From the NCBI GenBank assembly GCA_007116765.1, contig SKHV01000349.1, positions 1 to 8,573 of the forward strand: 8,573 nucleotides of DNA, in the 5' to 3' direction. The position numbers and the translations under genes are program-made. This stretch comes from Prolixibacteraceae bacterium (GTDB lineage: Bacteria; Bacteroidota; Bacteroidia; Bacteroidales; Prolixibacteraceae). The notes beneath the pieces are model-generated. The model was not told the origin of the DNA. It saw only the letters and a list, made by a program, of their open reading frames with translations, and made no database searches. Of this stretch, positions 1 through 5,191 are shown in pieces. Each line of letters opens with the position of its first letter. Position 1 is the first letter of the stretch.

Positions 1-492
1 CCAACATTACTTACCATTGGCAACAGTAAACATACCAAATGGATATTTTATTCCTTACCCAACGTCAAGCCCGATAAACTATTTAAAGCGGCCATAAAAG
101 TAAGTTTAACAAAGTTTTTCCTGCCGGCTTATTTGATTATTTCGCTTCCGCTTATCTATTTTAAGGGAGGGAGCGCCGTACTTGATATTGTGACCATTTT
201 TATTTTTAATTGCTTGGTCACATTTTTAATTCAGTACATGCAAACCCCGTATTTCATGTTTACCCGCGAAAAATCAGCTTCACAAGGAGGCGGCACTGCC
301 TTGAAAATGTTTTTAGCGATTTTTGCCGGTATCCCGCTTGGCTTTCTTCATGCATACCTTACGAAAGAAAATGTTTTGATGCCGATCATTTTACTTGTTA
401 TCTATACTGTATTGCTTTTGTTTATTAGCAAGTTTGGATTTGCAAAGCGTTACAATTGGCAATATGTAAAGAATGCCAATAATGCATTTTGA
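1..492 (+). CDS. C-terminal part of a multi-pass membrane protein, possibly an ABC-exporter permease
   Basis: The reading frame is open from base 1 and ends at TGA 490-492, giving 163 residues of a protein that starts before the window; the first ATG in frame (133) is internal. About four hydrophobic segments are visible: around FFLPAYLIISLPLIYF, VLDIVTIFIFNCLVTFLIQY, MFLAIFAGIPLGFLHAYL and LMPIILLVIYTVLLLFI, with a short basic tail rich in Asn. The opening WIFYSLPNVKPDKLFKAAIK, a cytosolic stretch before the membrane segments, recalls the putative ABC-exporter permeases in which a W-I-[FY]-x-[AS]-L-P segment precedes a membrane block. That assignment is from memory and weak. No catalytic motif is seen. 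The next gene starts 61 bp downstream and has its own promoter-like element, so the two are probably not obligatorily co-transcribed. Confidence 0.7.
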   Translation, partial: PTLLTIGNSKHTKWIFYSLPNVKPDKLFKAAIKVSLTKFFLPAYLIISLPLIYFKGGSAVLDIVTIFIFNCLVTFLIQYMQTPYFMFTREKSASQGGGTALKMFLAIFAGIPLGFLHAYLTKENVLMPIILLVIYTVLLLFISKFGFAKRYNWQYVKNANNAF

Positions 493-502
493 TTTATGTC
501 TC

Positions 503-525
503 TTAAATACCTTTAAGGAATTTAA
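503..525. repeat. 23-bp imperfect dyad upstream of the methyltransferase gene
   Basis: The two arms are TTAAAT-A-CCTT (503-513) and AAGG-A-ATTTAA (515-525) around a central T at 514; the only mismatch within the arms is A509/A519. It lies between the stop at 492 and the -7-like element at 532-539, so it could be an operator over the -33 region or a weak terminator of the preceding gene. There is no T-tract after it on either strand, which argues against an efficient intrinsic terminator. Confidence 0.4.
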
Positions 526-531
526 ATAATG

Positions 532-539
532 TATTTTTG
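532..539 (+). promoter_or_regulatory. Bacteroidota-type -7 promoter element of the methyltransferase gene
   Basis: TATTTTTG matches the TAnnTTTG consensus of the primary Bacteroidota sigma factor exactly and ends 14 bp before the ATG at 554. No convincing TTTG -33 element is visible at the expected distance. Transcription would start a few bases downstream, leaving a very short leader. Confidence 0.45.
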
Positions 540-553
540 CAAAAAATAACATT

Positions 554-1258
554 ATGAGCGGAAAACTTTATTTAATACCCACTACACTGGGCGACGAAAA
601 CCCATACAATGTACTGCCTGCCGATATCAAGCCATTGGCTAAGTCCATCAAATTCTTTATGGTTGAAAATATGCGTTCGTCCAGGCGGTTTTTAAAAAGC
701 ATAGATCCTGAAATAAATATCGACGAACTTACTTTTTTCGAAATCAATAAGCGTACACGCCACATCGATATGGTAGAATTTTTCGAAAATGCAATTGCGG
801 GCAACGACATGGGTATTATTTCGGAAGCCGGTTGCCCCGGCGTAGCCGACCCCGGTTCCGATGCCGTGAAAGTAGCCCATCAAAAAGGCATCGAAGTGAA
901 GCCACTGGTTGGCCCCTCGTCGATTTTGCTTTCGCTGATGGCCTCGGGCATGAACGGGCAAAACTTTGCTTTTATTGGCTACCTGCCCATAAAACAACCC
1001 GGGCGCGGAAAAGCCATGAAATACATGGAACAACGGGTAGTTAAAGAAGACCAAACACAAATTTTCATTGAAACCCCCTACCGGAACAACCCCCTGCTGT
1101 CCGATTTGGTAAAAACCCTCGATGGCAACACCCGCCTTTGCGTGGCCTGCGACCTTACCCTCGAAAGTGAATACATACGAACAAAAACCATTCGCGAATG
1201 GAAAAAAGAACTGTCCGACCTGCACAAACGACCGGCAATTTTTTTGATAGGGAAATAG
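554..1258 (+). CDS. RsmI-family (tetrapyrrole methylase fold) SAM-dependent methyltransferase
   Basis: The 234-residue protein shows the signatures of the RsmI branch of the tetrapyrrole methylase superfamily: an N-terminal LYLIPTTLGD strand and loop (RsmI: LYxVxTPIGN), SEAGCPGVADPGSD at residues 90-103 (RsmI: SDAGxPxISDPG), GPSS at 120-123 followed by LLSLMASGMNGQNFAFIGYLP, and a FIETPYRN segment matching the YESPHR motif. RsmI 2'-O-methylates the ribose of C1402 in 16S rRNA using SAM. This protein lacks the roughly 50-residue C-terminal extension of E. coli RsmI and looks like the short paralogue common in Bacteroidota, so the substrate is uncertain. ATG 554 is the only reasonable start and leaves the N-terminal strand intact. 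The final 77 bp, encoding the REWKKELSDLHKRPAIFLIG tail, recur at 1828-1904. Residue S214 region reads LSDLHKRP here but LPDLHKRP in the second copy. Confidence 0.9.
   Translation: MSGKLYLIPTTLGDENPYNVLPADIKPLAKSIKFFMVENMRSSRRFLKSIDPEINIDELTFFEINKRTRHIDMVEFFENAIAGNDMGIISEAGCPGVADPGSDAVKVAHQKGIEVKPLVGPSSILLSLMASGMNGQNFAFIGYLPIKQPGRGKAMKYMEQRVVKEDQTQIFIETPYRNNPLLSDLVKTLDGNTRLCVACDLTLESEYIRTKTIREWKKELSDLHKRPAIFLIGK
1182..1258 (+). repeat. Direct repeat, copy 1: 3' end of the methyltransferase gene
   Basis: This segment comprises the last 25 codons and TAG stop of the methyltransferase gene. It matches 1828-1904 without gaps at 72 of 77 positions. Differences lie at 1214, 1243, 1252, 1255 and 1258. 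Similarity stops abruptly at both edges: bases just before 1182 and just after 1258 do not align with the second copy. Confidence 0.95.
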
Positions 1259-1331
1259 ATGAATGCATAAATTATTCCGCATAAATAATTGAAATCATAA
1301 GTCTTATACAAATAATATGAATGGTTTTTAT

Positions 1332-1339
1332 TAATTTTG
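1332..1339 (+). promoter_or_regulatory. -7-like promoter element at the nucleotidyltransferase gene
   Basis: TAATTTTG fits TAnnTTTG and ends only four bases before the ATG at 1344. If it is used, the transcript would be leaderless or nearly so. No -33 element is evident in the AT-rich stretch upstream, so the match may be fortuitous. Confidence 0.35.
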
Positions 1340-1343
1340 ATTT

Positions 1344-1643
1344 ATGGCAAGTATAAAATCATTATCAGAAATAAAAAGAACCTTAAAGAATAACAAACAA
1401 ATTCTTTATAAGAAATACCCAATTAAATCATTGGCAATATTCGGTTCTTATGCCCGAAAAGAGCAAAATACGATAAGCGATTTGGATTTATTGGTTGAAT
1501 TCAATGATAAAATAGGCATTAAGTTTATTGACTTAGCTGATGAAATTGAGAATATTATTGGGGTTAAGGTTGACTTAGTTTCTACAAATGGCATAAAAGA
1601 AAAATATTTACAATCAATCCAGTCAGATTTAATCTATGTCTAA
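1344..1643 (+). CDS. MNT-domain nucleotidyltransferase, antitoxin half of a HEPN/MNT toxin-antitoxin pair
   Basis: The 99-residue protein is a minimal nucleotidyltransferase. Gly34-Ser35 is followed after exactly ten residues by Asp46-x-Asp48, the GSx10DxD motif of MntA-type enzymes, and Asp77 in VKVDLVS provides the third metal-binding carboxylate. In characterised HepT-MntA pairs the MNT protein adds AMP to a tyrosine of the HEPN ribonuclease and so neutralises it; that role is inferred here from family membership. The gene overlaps the first codons of a broken HEPN gene by 8 bp (ATG 1636, stop TAA 1641-1643), the normal operon arrangement. The reading frame and all catalytic residues are intact although the toxin is destroyed. 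Base composition is clearly more AT-rich than in the flanking methyltransferase and ygiQ genes, suggesting acquisition by transfer. Confidence 0.9.
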   Translation: MASIKSLSEIKRTLKNNKQILYKKYPIKSLAIFGSYARKEQNTISDLDLLVEFNDKIGIKFIDLADEIENIIGVKVDLVSTNGIKEKYLQSIQSDLIYV

Positions 1644-1783
1644 ACGAGAAAGGATTTTACTGCTAGAAGACATGTATGAAGCTGCTTTAAAATTTTGGAA
1701 TTGATATCGAGATAGTTTGGTCAATCATCGAAAACGATCTAAACACTCATATCGAATGGATTGAGGTTATTCTTAATAAATAA
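1636..1783 (+). pseudogene. Broken HEPN-domain (DUF86/HepT-like) toxin gene with internal deletion
   Basis: From ATG 1636 the frame reads MSKRERILLLEDMYEAALK, the usual first helix of HepT/DUF86 proteins, and then stops at TGA 1702-1704. In the next frame, from about 1694, FGIDIEIVWSIIENDL begins and continues to TAA 1781-1783. That is the standard C-terminal segment following the active site in this family (normally R-N-x4-H-x-Y-FGID-x-E-x-VW). The middle of the protein, some 60-80 residues including the R-x4-6-H catalytic motif, is missing, and the junction near 1689-1696 is also out of frame. The family is usually about 110-140 residues; only some 48 are left. No functional ribonuclease can come from this locus. 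The remaining ends are well preserved, so the deletion looks recent. Confidence 0.85.
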
Positions 1784-1785
1784 AC

Positions 1786-1808
1786 AGACCTAACTTGCAA
1801 GTTGGTCT
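1786..1808. repeat. Inverted repeat just after the broken HEPN gene
   Basis: AGACC (1786-1790) and GGTCT (1804-1808) flank the perfect palindrome AACTTGCAAGTT (1792-1803), with a single bulged T at 1791. The palindrome starts three bases after the HEPN-remnant stop and ends 20 bp before the repeated methyltransferase tail. No T-run follows, so it is not a classical intrinsic terminator. It could be a module-boundary sequence or part of the terminator of the former toxin-antitoxin operon. Confidence 0.55.
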
Positions 1809-1827
1809 AATATTGTCAATACTTGGG

Positions 1828-1904
1828 CAAAAACCATTCGCGAATGGAAAAAAGAACTGCCCGACCTGCACAAACGACCGGCAATTTTCTTGATAGGAAA
1901 GTAA
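1828..1904 (+). pseudogene. Direct repeat, copy 2: detached 3' fragment of the methyltransferase gene
   Basis: This fragment reads KTIREWKKELPDLHKRPAIF followed by LIGK and TAA 1902-1904, the same C-terminus as the methyltransferase ending at 1258. It has no start codon and no upstream methyltransferase sequence; its frame hits a TAA at 1791-1793. Relative to copy 1 there are five substitutions: TCC to CCC (Ser to Pro), TTT to TTC, GGG to GGA, AAA to AAG and TAG to TAA, so four of the five leave the protein unchanged. This is the divergence expected of two once-functional alleles, not of a non-coding copy drifting. Either copy could be the native chromosomal tail. Confidence 0.9.
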
Positions 1905-1936
1905 AAAATATATCTGCATTTCATACTATTTGTATA

Positions 1937-1944
1937 TACCTTTG
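1937..1944 (+). promoter_or_regulatory. -7 promoter element upstream of the RHH antitoxin
   Basis: TACCTTTG fits TAnnTTTG and lies 21 bp before ATG 1966, leaving a leader of roughly 15 bases. It is the only promoter-like signal I see between the repeated tail and ygiQ, so it may also drive ygiQ. No clear -33 TTTG was found. Confidence 0.4.
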
Positions 1945-1965
1945 AAGTATTAAATAAAACATGCG

Positions 1966-2196
1966 ATGAAGACTGTATCTTTAAAAATTGATGATTTAAT
2001 ATTCGGGGAAACTGAGAAAATTCTTTCAAGCGTTAAAAAACCTCGCAATCGTTATATAAACGAGGCTTTAGATTATTATAACAAACATCAACGCCGTTTA
2101 ATTCTTGAAAAAGAGTTATCTATGGAGTCAAAACTTGTTATGGCCAATTCAATGGCGGTTCTTAATGATTTTGAAAATATTGAATATGACTATTAA
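1966..2196 (+). CDS. Ribbon-helix-helix-type antitoxin, orphan
   Basis: The 76-residue protein begins with a short strand, MKTVSLKIDD, followed by two predicted helices: FGETEKILSSVKK and NRYINEALDYYNKHQRR. This is the beta-alpha-alpha layout of MetJ/Arc/CopG-type DNA-binding antitoxins. The acidic C-terminal tail, VLNDFENIEYDY, is the part that binds the toxin in such families, most often MazF/PemK-like ribonucleases in Bacteroidota. The length is normal and the frame is clean. No toxin gene follows. ATG 2186 overlaps its 3' end and reads only MTIKHFERF before TAA 2213-2215. ATG 1966 is chosen over ATG 1961, which is in another frame. The family assignment is by eye; the toxin type is inferred. 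Confidence 0.75.
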   Translation: MKTVSLKIDDLIFGETEKILSSVKKPRNRYINEALDYYNKHQRRLILEKELSMESKLVMANSMAVLNDFENIEYDY

Positions 2197-2215
2197 ACAT
2201 TTCGAAAGATTCTAA
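2186..2215 (+). pseudogene. Possible 5' stump of the toxin gene partnering the RHH antitoxin
   Basis: ATG 2186 overlaps the last codons of the antitoxin gene by 11 bp, the spacing typical of antitoxin-toxin operons, and encodes MTIKHFERF before TAA 2213-2215. MazF/PemK-like toxins of Bacteroidota often open with M-x-I-K-x-F-E before the strand containing LNPT or LDPT, which fits the first seven residues. Nine residues are too few to prove homology. The stump is in the same frame as ygiQ, whose TTG follows the stop directly, so it could instead be an old upstream extension of ygiQ. Confidence 0.3.
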
Positions 2216-4024
2216 TTGACTTATAATACCAACACCCATAACCCGGACCTTTGGCTGCCCATATCGGCAAAAGAGGTGAAAGCGCGCGGCTGGGACAGTA
2301 TCGACGTGATATTGTTCAGCGGCGATGCCTATGTGGATCACCCTTCGTTTGGTTCGGCGGTTATTGGCCGTGTGATGGAGGCCGAAGGGCTAAAAGTAGC
2401 CATTGTTCCCCAACCCAATTGGCGCGACGACCTTCGCGACTTTAAAAAGCTTGGTCGCCCAAACCTGTTTTTTGCGGTAACTGCCGGCTGCATGGACAGC
2501 ATGGTTAACCACTACACGGCCAACAAACGTTTGCGCTCGAACGATGCTTACACGCCCGATGGCCGCCCCGACATGCGCCCCGATTATGCCACTACGGTAT
2601 ACAGCAACATACTGAAAAACCTTTTCCCCGATGTGCCTGTGGTAATTGGCGGCATTGAAGCCTCGTTGCGTCGTGTAACACATTACGATTACTGGAGCGA
2701 CCAGCTCAAGCCCACCATATTGCACGACACCAAAGCCGACATGCTCATTTACGGCATGGGCGAAAAAGCCCTGGCAGAGCTGATAAAACAGATAAAAGCA
2801 GGAAAAAAAATAAACGAAATAAACGACATTCCGCAAACTGCATTCTTGCAAAAAGAAATGCCGACCGATATAATAGAAAGCAAACAGGGCATAGTGCTTA
2901 ACAGCCACGAAGCCTGCCTGGCCGATAAATTGAAATATGCAGCCAATTTTCGTCATGTAGAAGAGCAGTCGAATATGTGGAACGGCAAGCACATAGTGCA
3001 ACAGGTGCATGGAAAATGGCTGGTGATAAACCCTCAATATCCGCCCATGAGCGAAGGCGAAATTGACCGGGTTTTCGACTTGCCCTATACCCGCATGCCC
3101 CACCCCCGCTACAAAAACAAACACATTCCGGCCTACGAAATGATACGCCACTCGGTGACCCTTCACCGGGGTTGTTTTGGTGGTTGTGCCTTCTGTACCA
3201 TATCGGCACACCAGGGCAAGTTTATTGCCAGCCGCTCCAAAGAATCGATTGCCAAAGAAATAAAAGCAGTAAGCCAAATGCCCGATTTCAAAGGCTACAT
3301 TAGCGACTTAGGCGGTCCATCGGCCAATATGTACAAAATGCAGGGTAAAGATCTGGAAATATGCAAAAGCTGTAAGCGCCCCTCGTGCATACACCCGGGA
3401 ATTTGCAAAAACCTCGACACTTCGCACCTGGCGCTTTCGGAAATATACAAAATTGCCGACACGCACCCCGGCGTGAAAAAAGCTTTTGTAACCAGCGGCA
3501 TACGCTACGACATGATTTTCGAAAAAGGGCACGATACGCCCGAAAACCTAGCGTATATGCGCGATGTAATCCGCAATCATGTTTCGGGTAGGTTGAAAGT
3601 TGCTCCCGAGCATACCAGCGACAATGTATTGCAGGTAATGCGAAAACCTTCATTCGACCTGTTCAAAAAACTGCTTGGATTTTTTAATAAAGAAAACCGT
3701 GCCGCCGGGCTCAAACAGCAACTCATCCCCTACTTCATTTCGAGCCATCCGGGCAGCAGAAATGAAGACATGGCACAACTGACGGTCGAAACTCAAAAGC
3801 TGGATTTTAAACTGGAGCAGGTGCAGGATTTTACGCCAACTCCCATGACCGTAGCCACGGTAATTTACTATTCGGGCGTGCACCCGTACACGCTAAAGCC
3901 GATATTTACGGCACGCAGTAAAAACGAGAAGCTTGAACAGCGGAAATTTTTCTTTTGGTATAAACCCGAATACCGGGCTGCAATAAACAGAGAGTTAAAA
4001 AAGATGGGCTTTAATCGCCCATGA
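2216..4024 (+). CDS. ygiQ: YgiQ-family (UPF0313) radical SAM protein
   Basis: The 602-residue protein matches E. coli YgiQ throughout: GWDSIDVILFSGDAYVDHPS near the N-terminus, PNLFFAVTAGCMDSMVNHYT, a VPVVIGGIEASLRR segment, and AYEMIRHSVTLHRGCFGGCAFC. Cys320, Cys324 and Cys327 form the CxxxCxxC radical SAM cluster. SDLGGPSANMY and a second cysteine group (Cys383, 386, 391, 397) follow, then LKVAPEHTSDNVL. These proteins bind a [4Fe-4S] cluster and SAM in the cytosol; no substrate is established. It is shorter than E. coli YgiQ (739 residues) because an insert before the radical SAM core and the basic tail are absent, as is usual in Bacteroidota. TTG 2216 is the only start that keeps the conserved WLP segment: a TAA lies directly before it and the first in-frame ATG is some 50 codons in. 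The 3' end overlaps the convergent gene by 14 bp. Confidence 0.93.
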   Translation: MTYNTNTHNPDLWLPISAKEVKARGWDSIDVILFSGDAYVDHPSFGSAVIGRVMEAEGLKVAIVPQPNWRDDLRDFKKLGRPNLFFAVTAGCMDSMVNHYTANKRLRSNDAYTPDGRPDMRPDYATTVYSNILKNLFPDVPVVIGGIEASLRRVTHYDYWSDQLKPTILHDTKADMLIYGMGEKALAELIKQIKAGKKINEINDIPQTAFLQKEMPTDIIESKQGIVLNSHEACLADKLKYAANFRHVEEQSNMWNGKHIVQQVHGKWLVINPQYPPMSEGEIDRVFDLPYTRMPHPRYKNKHIPAYEMIRHSVTLHRGCFGGCAFCTISAHQGKFIASRSKESIAKEIKAVSQMPDFKGYISDLGGPSANMYKMQGKDLEICKSCKRPSCIHPGICKNLDTSHLALSEIYKIADTHPGVKKAFVTSGIRYDMIFEKGHDTPENLAYMRDVIRNHVSGRLKVAPEHTSDNVLQVMRKPSFDLFKKLLGFFNKENRAAGLKQQLIPYFISSHPGSRNEDMAQLTVETQKLDFKLEQVQDFTPTPMTVATVIYYSGVHPYTLKPIFTARSKNEKLEQRKFFFWYKPEYRAAINRELKKMGFNRP

Positions 4025-5021
4025 TTTCCTCACGGGTATACATGCCATCACTCACAATTTCGTCCAATAAATTAGTCTTATCAATTATAATTTGCTCAAG
4101 ATACAAAGTTGCTACATCCTTTCGGTTATTATAAAAAGTTCCCATTGACTTAGCTACACGTTCATTTTTCATGATAGCTACCGCAAGGTCAATCGCTTCT
4201 TTAGCCATCATGTTGGTTGATTTGTATATTGACATTGTTTGCTCATCTCTCATAATTGAGCGACAAGCATCGATAGTTGCATCCTGTCCGGTTATTACTT
4301 TAGGATACGCCAACCCATTCCTGTCAAAAACACGAACAACGGCCTGAGCTATATTATCGTTACTGGCCAGTATCACATCAATAGGCTCATCATTGAAATC
4401 GAGTGTCCGTTGCAGCGCATGTTCTGCATTTTTCTCATCCCAACTTTCCACAAAGGTACGGTACATTACATTTATATCTCCTCTATCTATATATGGTTTC
4501 AAAAAAGCTTCTTCACCTGCTTGCATTAAACGGGCATTATTATCGGAAGCATCGCCCCAAAGCATCACATAATTCCCTTTGGGTACTTTATTGTGTGCGT
4601 ATTGAGCAAGGTTGGCTCCCAAATCAGCATATTCGTATGTAATTAAATAATCAAGATCTGAATTTAAAATAATCCTGTCATAAGCAATTACCTTAAGGTT
4701 GGCATCGTGAGCGGTACGTACAATGCCTGCTGCTGAATTTTGATTTACCGGAATAACTATAAGTACACCAATACCTTCATCTACAATTTGGCTTGCCTGT
4801 TCAAGTTGTAAATTTTCATTTCCACCTGCAATTTTAATGACCAGTTCCACACCGGCATCGGCAGCATGTTTTTTCAAATATTCAATATCGGTATACCAAC
4901 GCCCTTCCATATCGTGAAGAAGTATGCCAATTTTATTGTCCGTATTTGAAGTGCAGGCACTAAACACAAACACTAATGCGAATAAAAAATATGCTACTCG
5001 TTGCTTTGCTTTCTTAAACAT
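4011..5021 (-). CDS. XylF-like sugar-binding lipoprotein (periplasmic binding protein, ABC type)
   Basis: The 336-residue protein starts at ATG 5021. An upstream in-frame ATG at 5093 would add 24 residues before the signal peptide and is rejected. A lipoprotein signal, MFKKAKQRVAYFLFALVFVF then SA-Cys23, is followed by TSNTDNK, which lacks the acidic LES motif that sends Bacteroidota lipoproteins to the cell surface, so a periplasmic location is likely. The mature part follows E. coli D-xylose-binding XylF closely: GNENLQLEQASQIVDEGIGV, LIVIPVNQNSA, LKVIAYDRIIL, PKGNYVMLWGDASDNNARL, DVILASNDNIA, VITGQDATIDACRSI and a C-terminal IVSDGMYTREE. The ligand is probably a pentose or related sugar but is not fixed by the sequence I can read. 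No ABC permease or ATPase gene is in the window; the upstream neighbour is an MFS sugar transporter. Confidence 0.88.
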   Translation of the reverse strand: MFKKAKQRVAYFLFALVFVFSACTSNTDNKIGILLHDMEGRWYTDIEYLKKHAADAGVELVIKIAGGNENLQLEQASQIVDEGIGVLIVIPVNQNSAAGIVRTAHDANLKVIAYDRIILNSDLDYLITYEYADLGANLAQYAHNKVPKGNYVMLWGDASDNNARLMQAGEEAFLKPYIDRGDINVMYRTFVESWDEKNAEHALQRTLDFNDEPIDVILASNDNIAQAVVRVFDRNGLAYPKVITGQDATIDACRSIMRDEQTMSIYKSTNMMAKEAIDLAVAIMKNERVAKSMGTFYNNRKDVATLYLEQIIIDKTNLLDEIVSDGMYTREEIMGD

Positions 5022-5076
5022 GGTATATATTTTTATTAATACAATGGTAATTTTTTGCAATTTAGAGAAAAAAACG

Positions 5077-5088
5077 AGTTGCGCAACT
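5077..5088. promoter_or_regulatory. Palindrome, candidate operator upstream of the sugar-binding protein gene
   Basis: AGTTGCGCAACT is a perfect 12-bp palindrome located 55 bp upstream of the ATG (5021, minus strand) and just past the T-tract of the terminator. Its GTTGC/GCAAC half-sites recur in the palindrome cluster upstream of the MFS gene (6783-6794). On the minus strand TACCATTG (about 5040-5047), one mismatch from TAnnTTTG, is a weak candidate -7 element between the palindrome and the gene. Confidence 0.4.
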
Positions 5089-5091
5089 GAC

Positions 5092-5140
5092 AAAAAAAAA
5101 TATTCGGTAATTCATGTAGACTCACATAAATTACCGAATA
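5092..5140 (-). terminator. Intrinsic terminator after the MFS transporter gene
   Basis: Reading the minus strand, a perfect 12-bp stem TATTCGGTAATT / AATTACCGAATA (plus-strand 5101-5112 and 5129-5140) is extended inward, after one mismatch, by four further pairs (5114-5117 with 5124-5127) around a six-base loop. It is followed at once by nine T residues (plus-strand A-run 5092-5100). It begins 51 bp past the MFS stop codon. The stem is AT-rich, so efficiency is uncertain, but its geometry and T-tract orientation are clear. It separates the MFS gene from the binding-protein gene and implies separate control or partial read-through. Confidence 0.8.
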
Positions 5141-5191
5141 TATATTTTACTTGTTAACTACTAATTCAGCAAGCAGTTAATTACTGTATTG

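Noticed and set aside
133..492. ATG 133 as the start of the first membrane protein
   Set aside because: The frame is open back to base 1 and the upstream residues look like protein, so the gene begins before the window.
692..1282. Long minus-strand open frame opposite the methyltransferase gene
   Set aside because: It is a shadow of a gene with clear RsmI-family motifs and has no recognisable domain or promoter of its own.
1266..1290. GCATAAAT direct repeat and AATTATT/AATAATT inverted repeat after the methyltransferase stop
   Set aside because: They are short and purely AT-rich, with no T-tract; this is expected by chance in such sequence.
1636..1783. Programmed frameshift joining the two HEPN segments
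   Set aside because: A frameshift could restore the frame but not the missing 60-80 residues with the active site; no slippery heptamer is seen at the junction.
1182..1904. tRNA-type attachment sites or an insertion sequence as the cause of the duplication
   Set aside because: There is no tRNA gene, integrase, transposase or terminal inverted repeat; 77 bp with coding-pattern substitutions is unlike a transposon target duplication.
2390..3277. 295-codon minus-strand open frame inside ygiQ
   Set aside because: The plus strand encodes the conserved radical SAM core here, including the CxxxCxxC motif; the antisense frame encodes a low-complexity Val/His-rich product typical of a shadow.
5022..5093. 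Upstream ATG 5093 as start of the sugar-binding lipoprotein
   Set aside because: It would place 24 extra residues before a normal lipoprotein signal peptide and would run through the palindrome and candidate promoter region.
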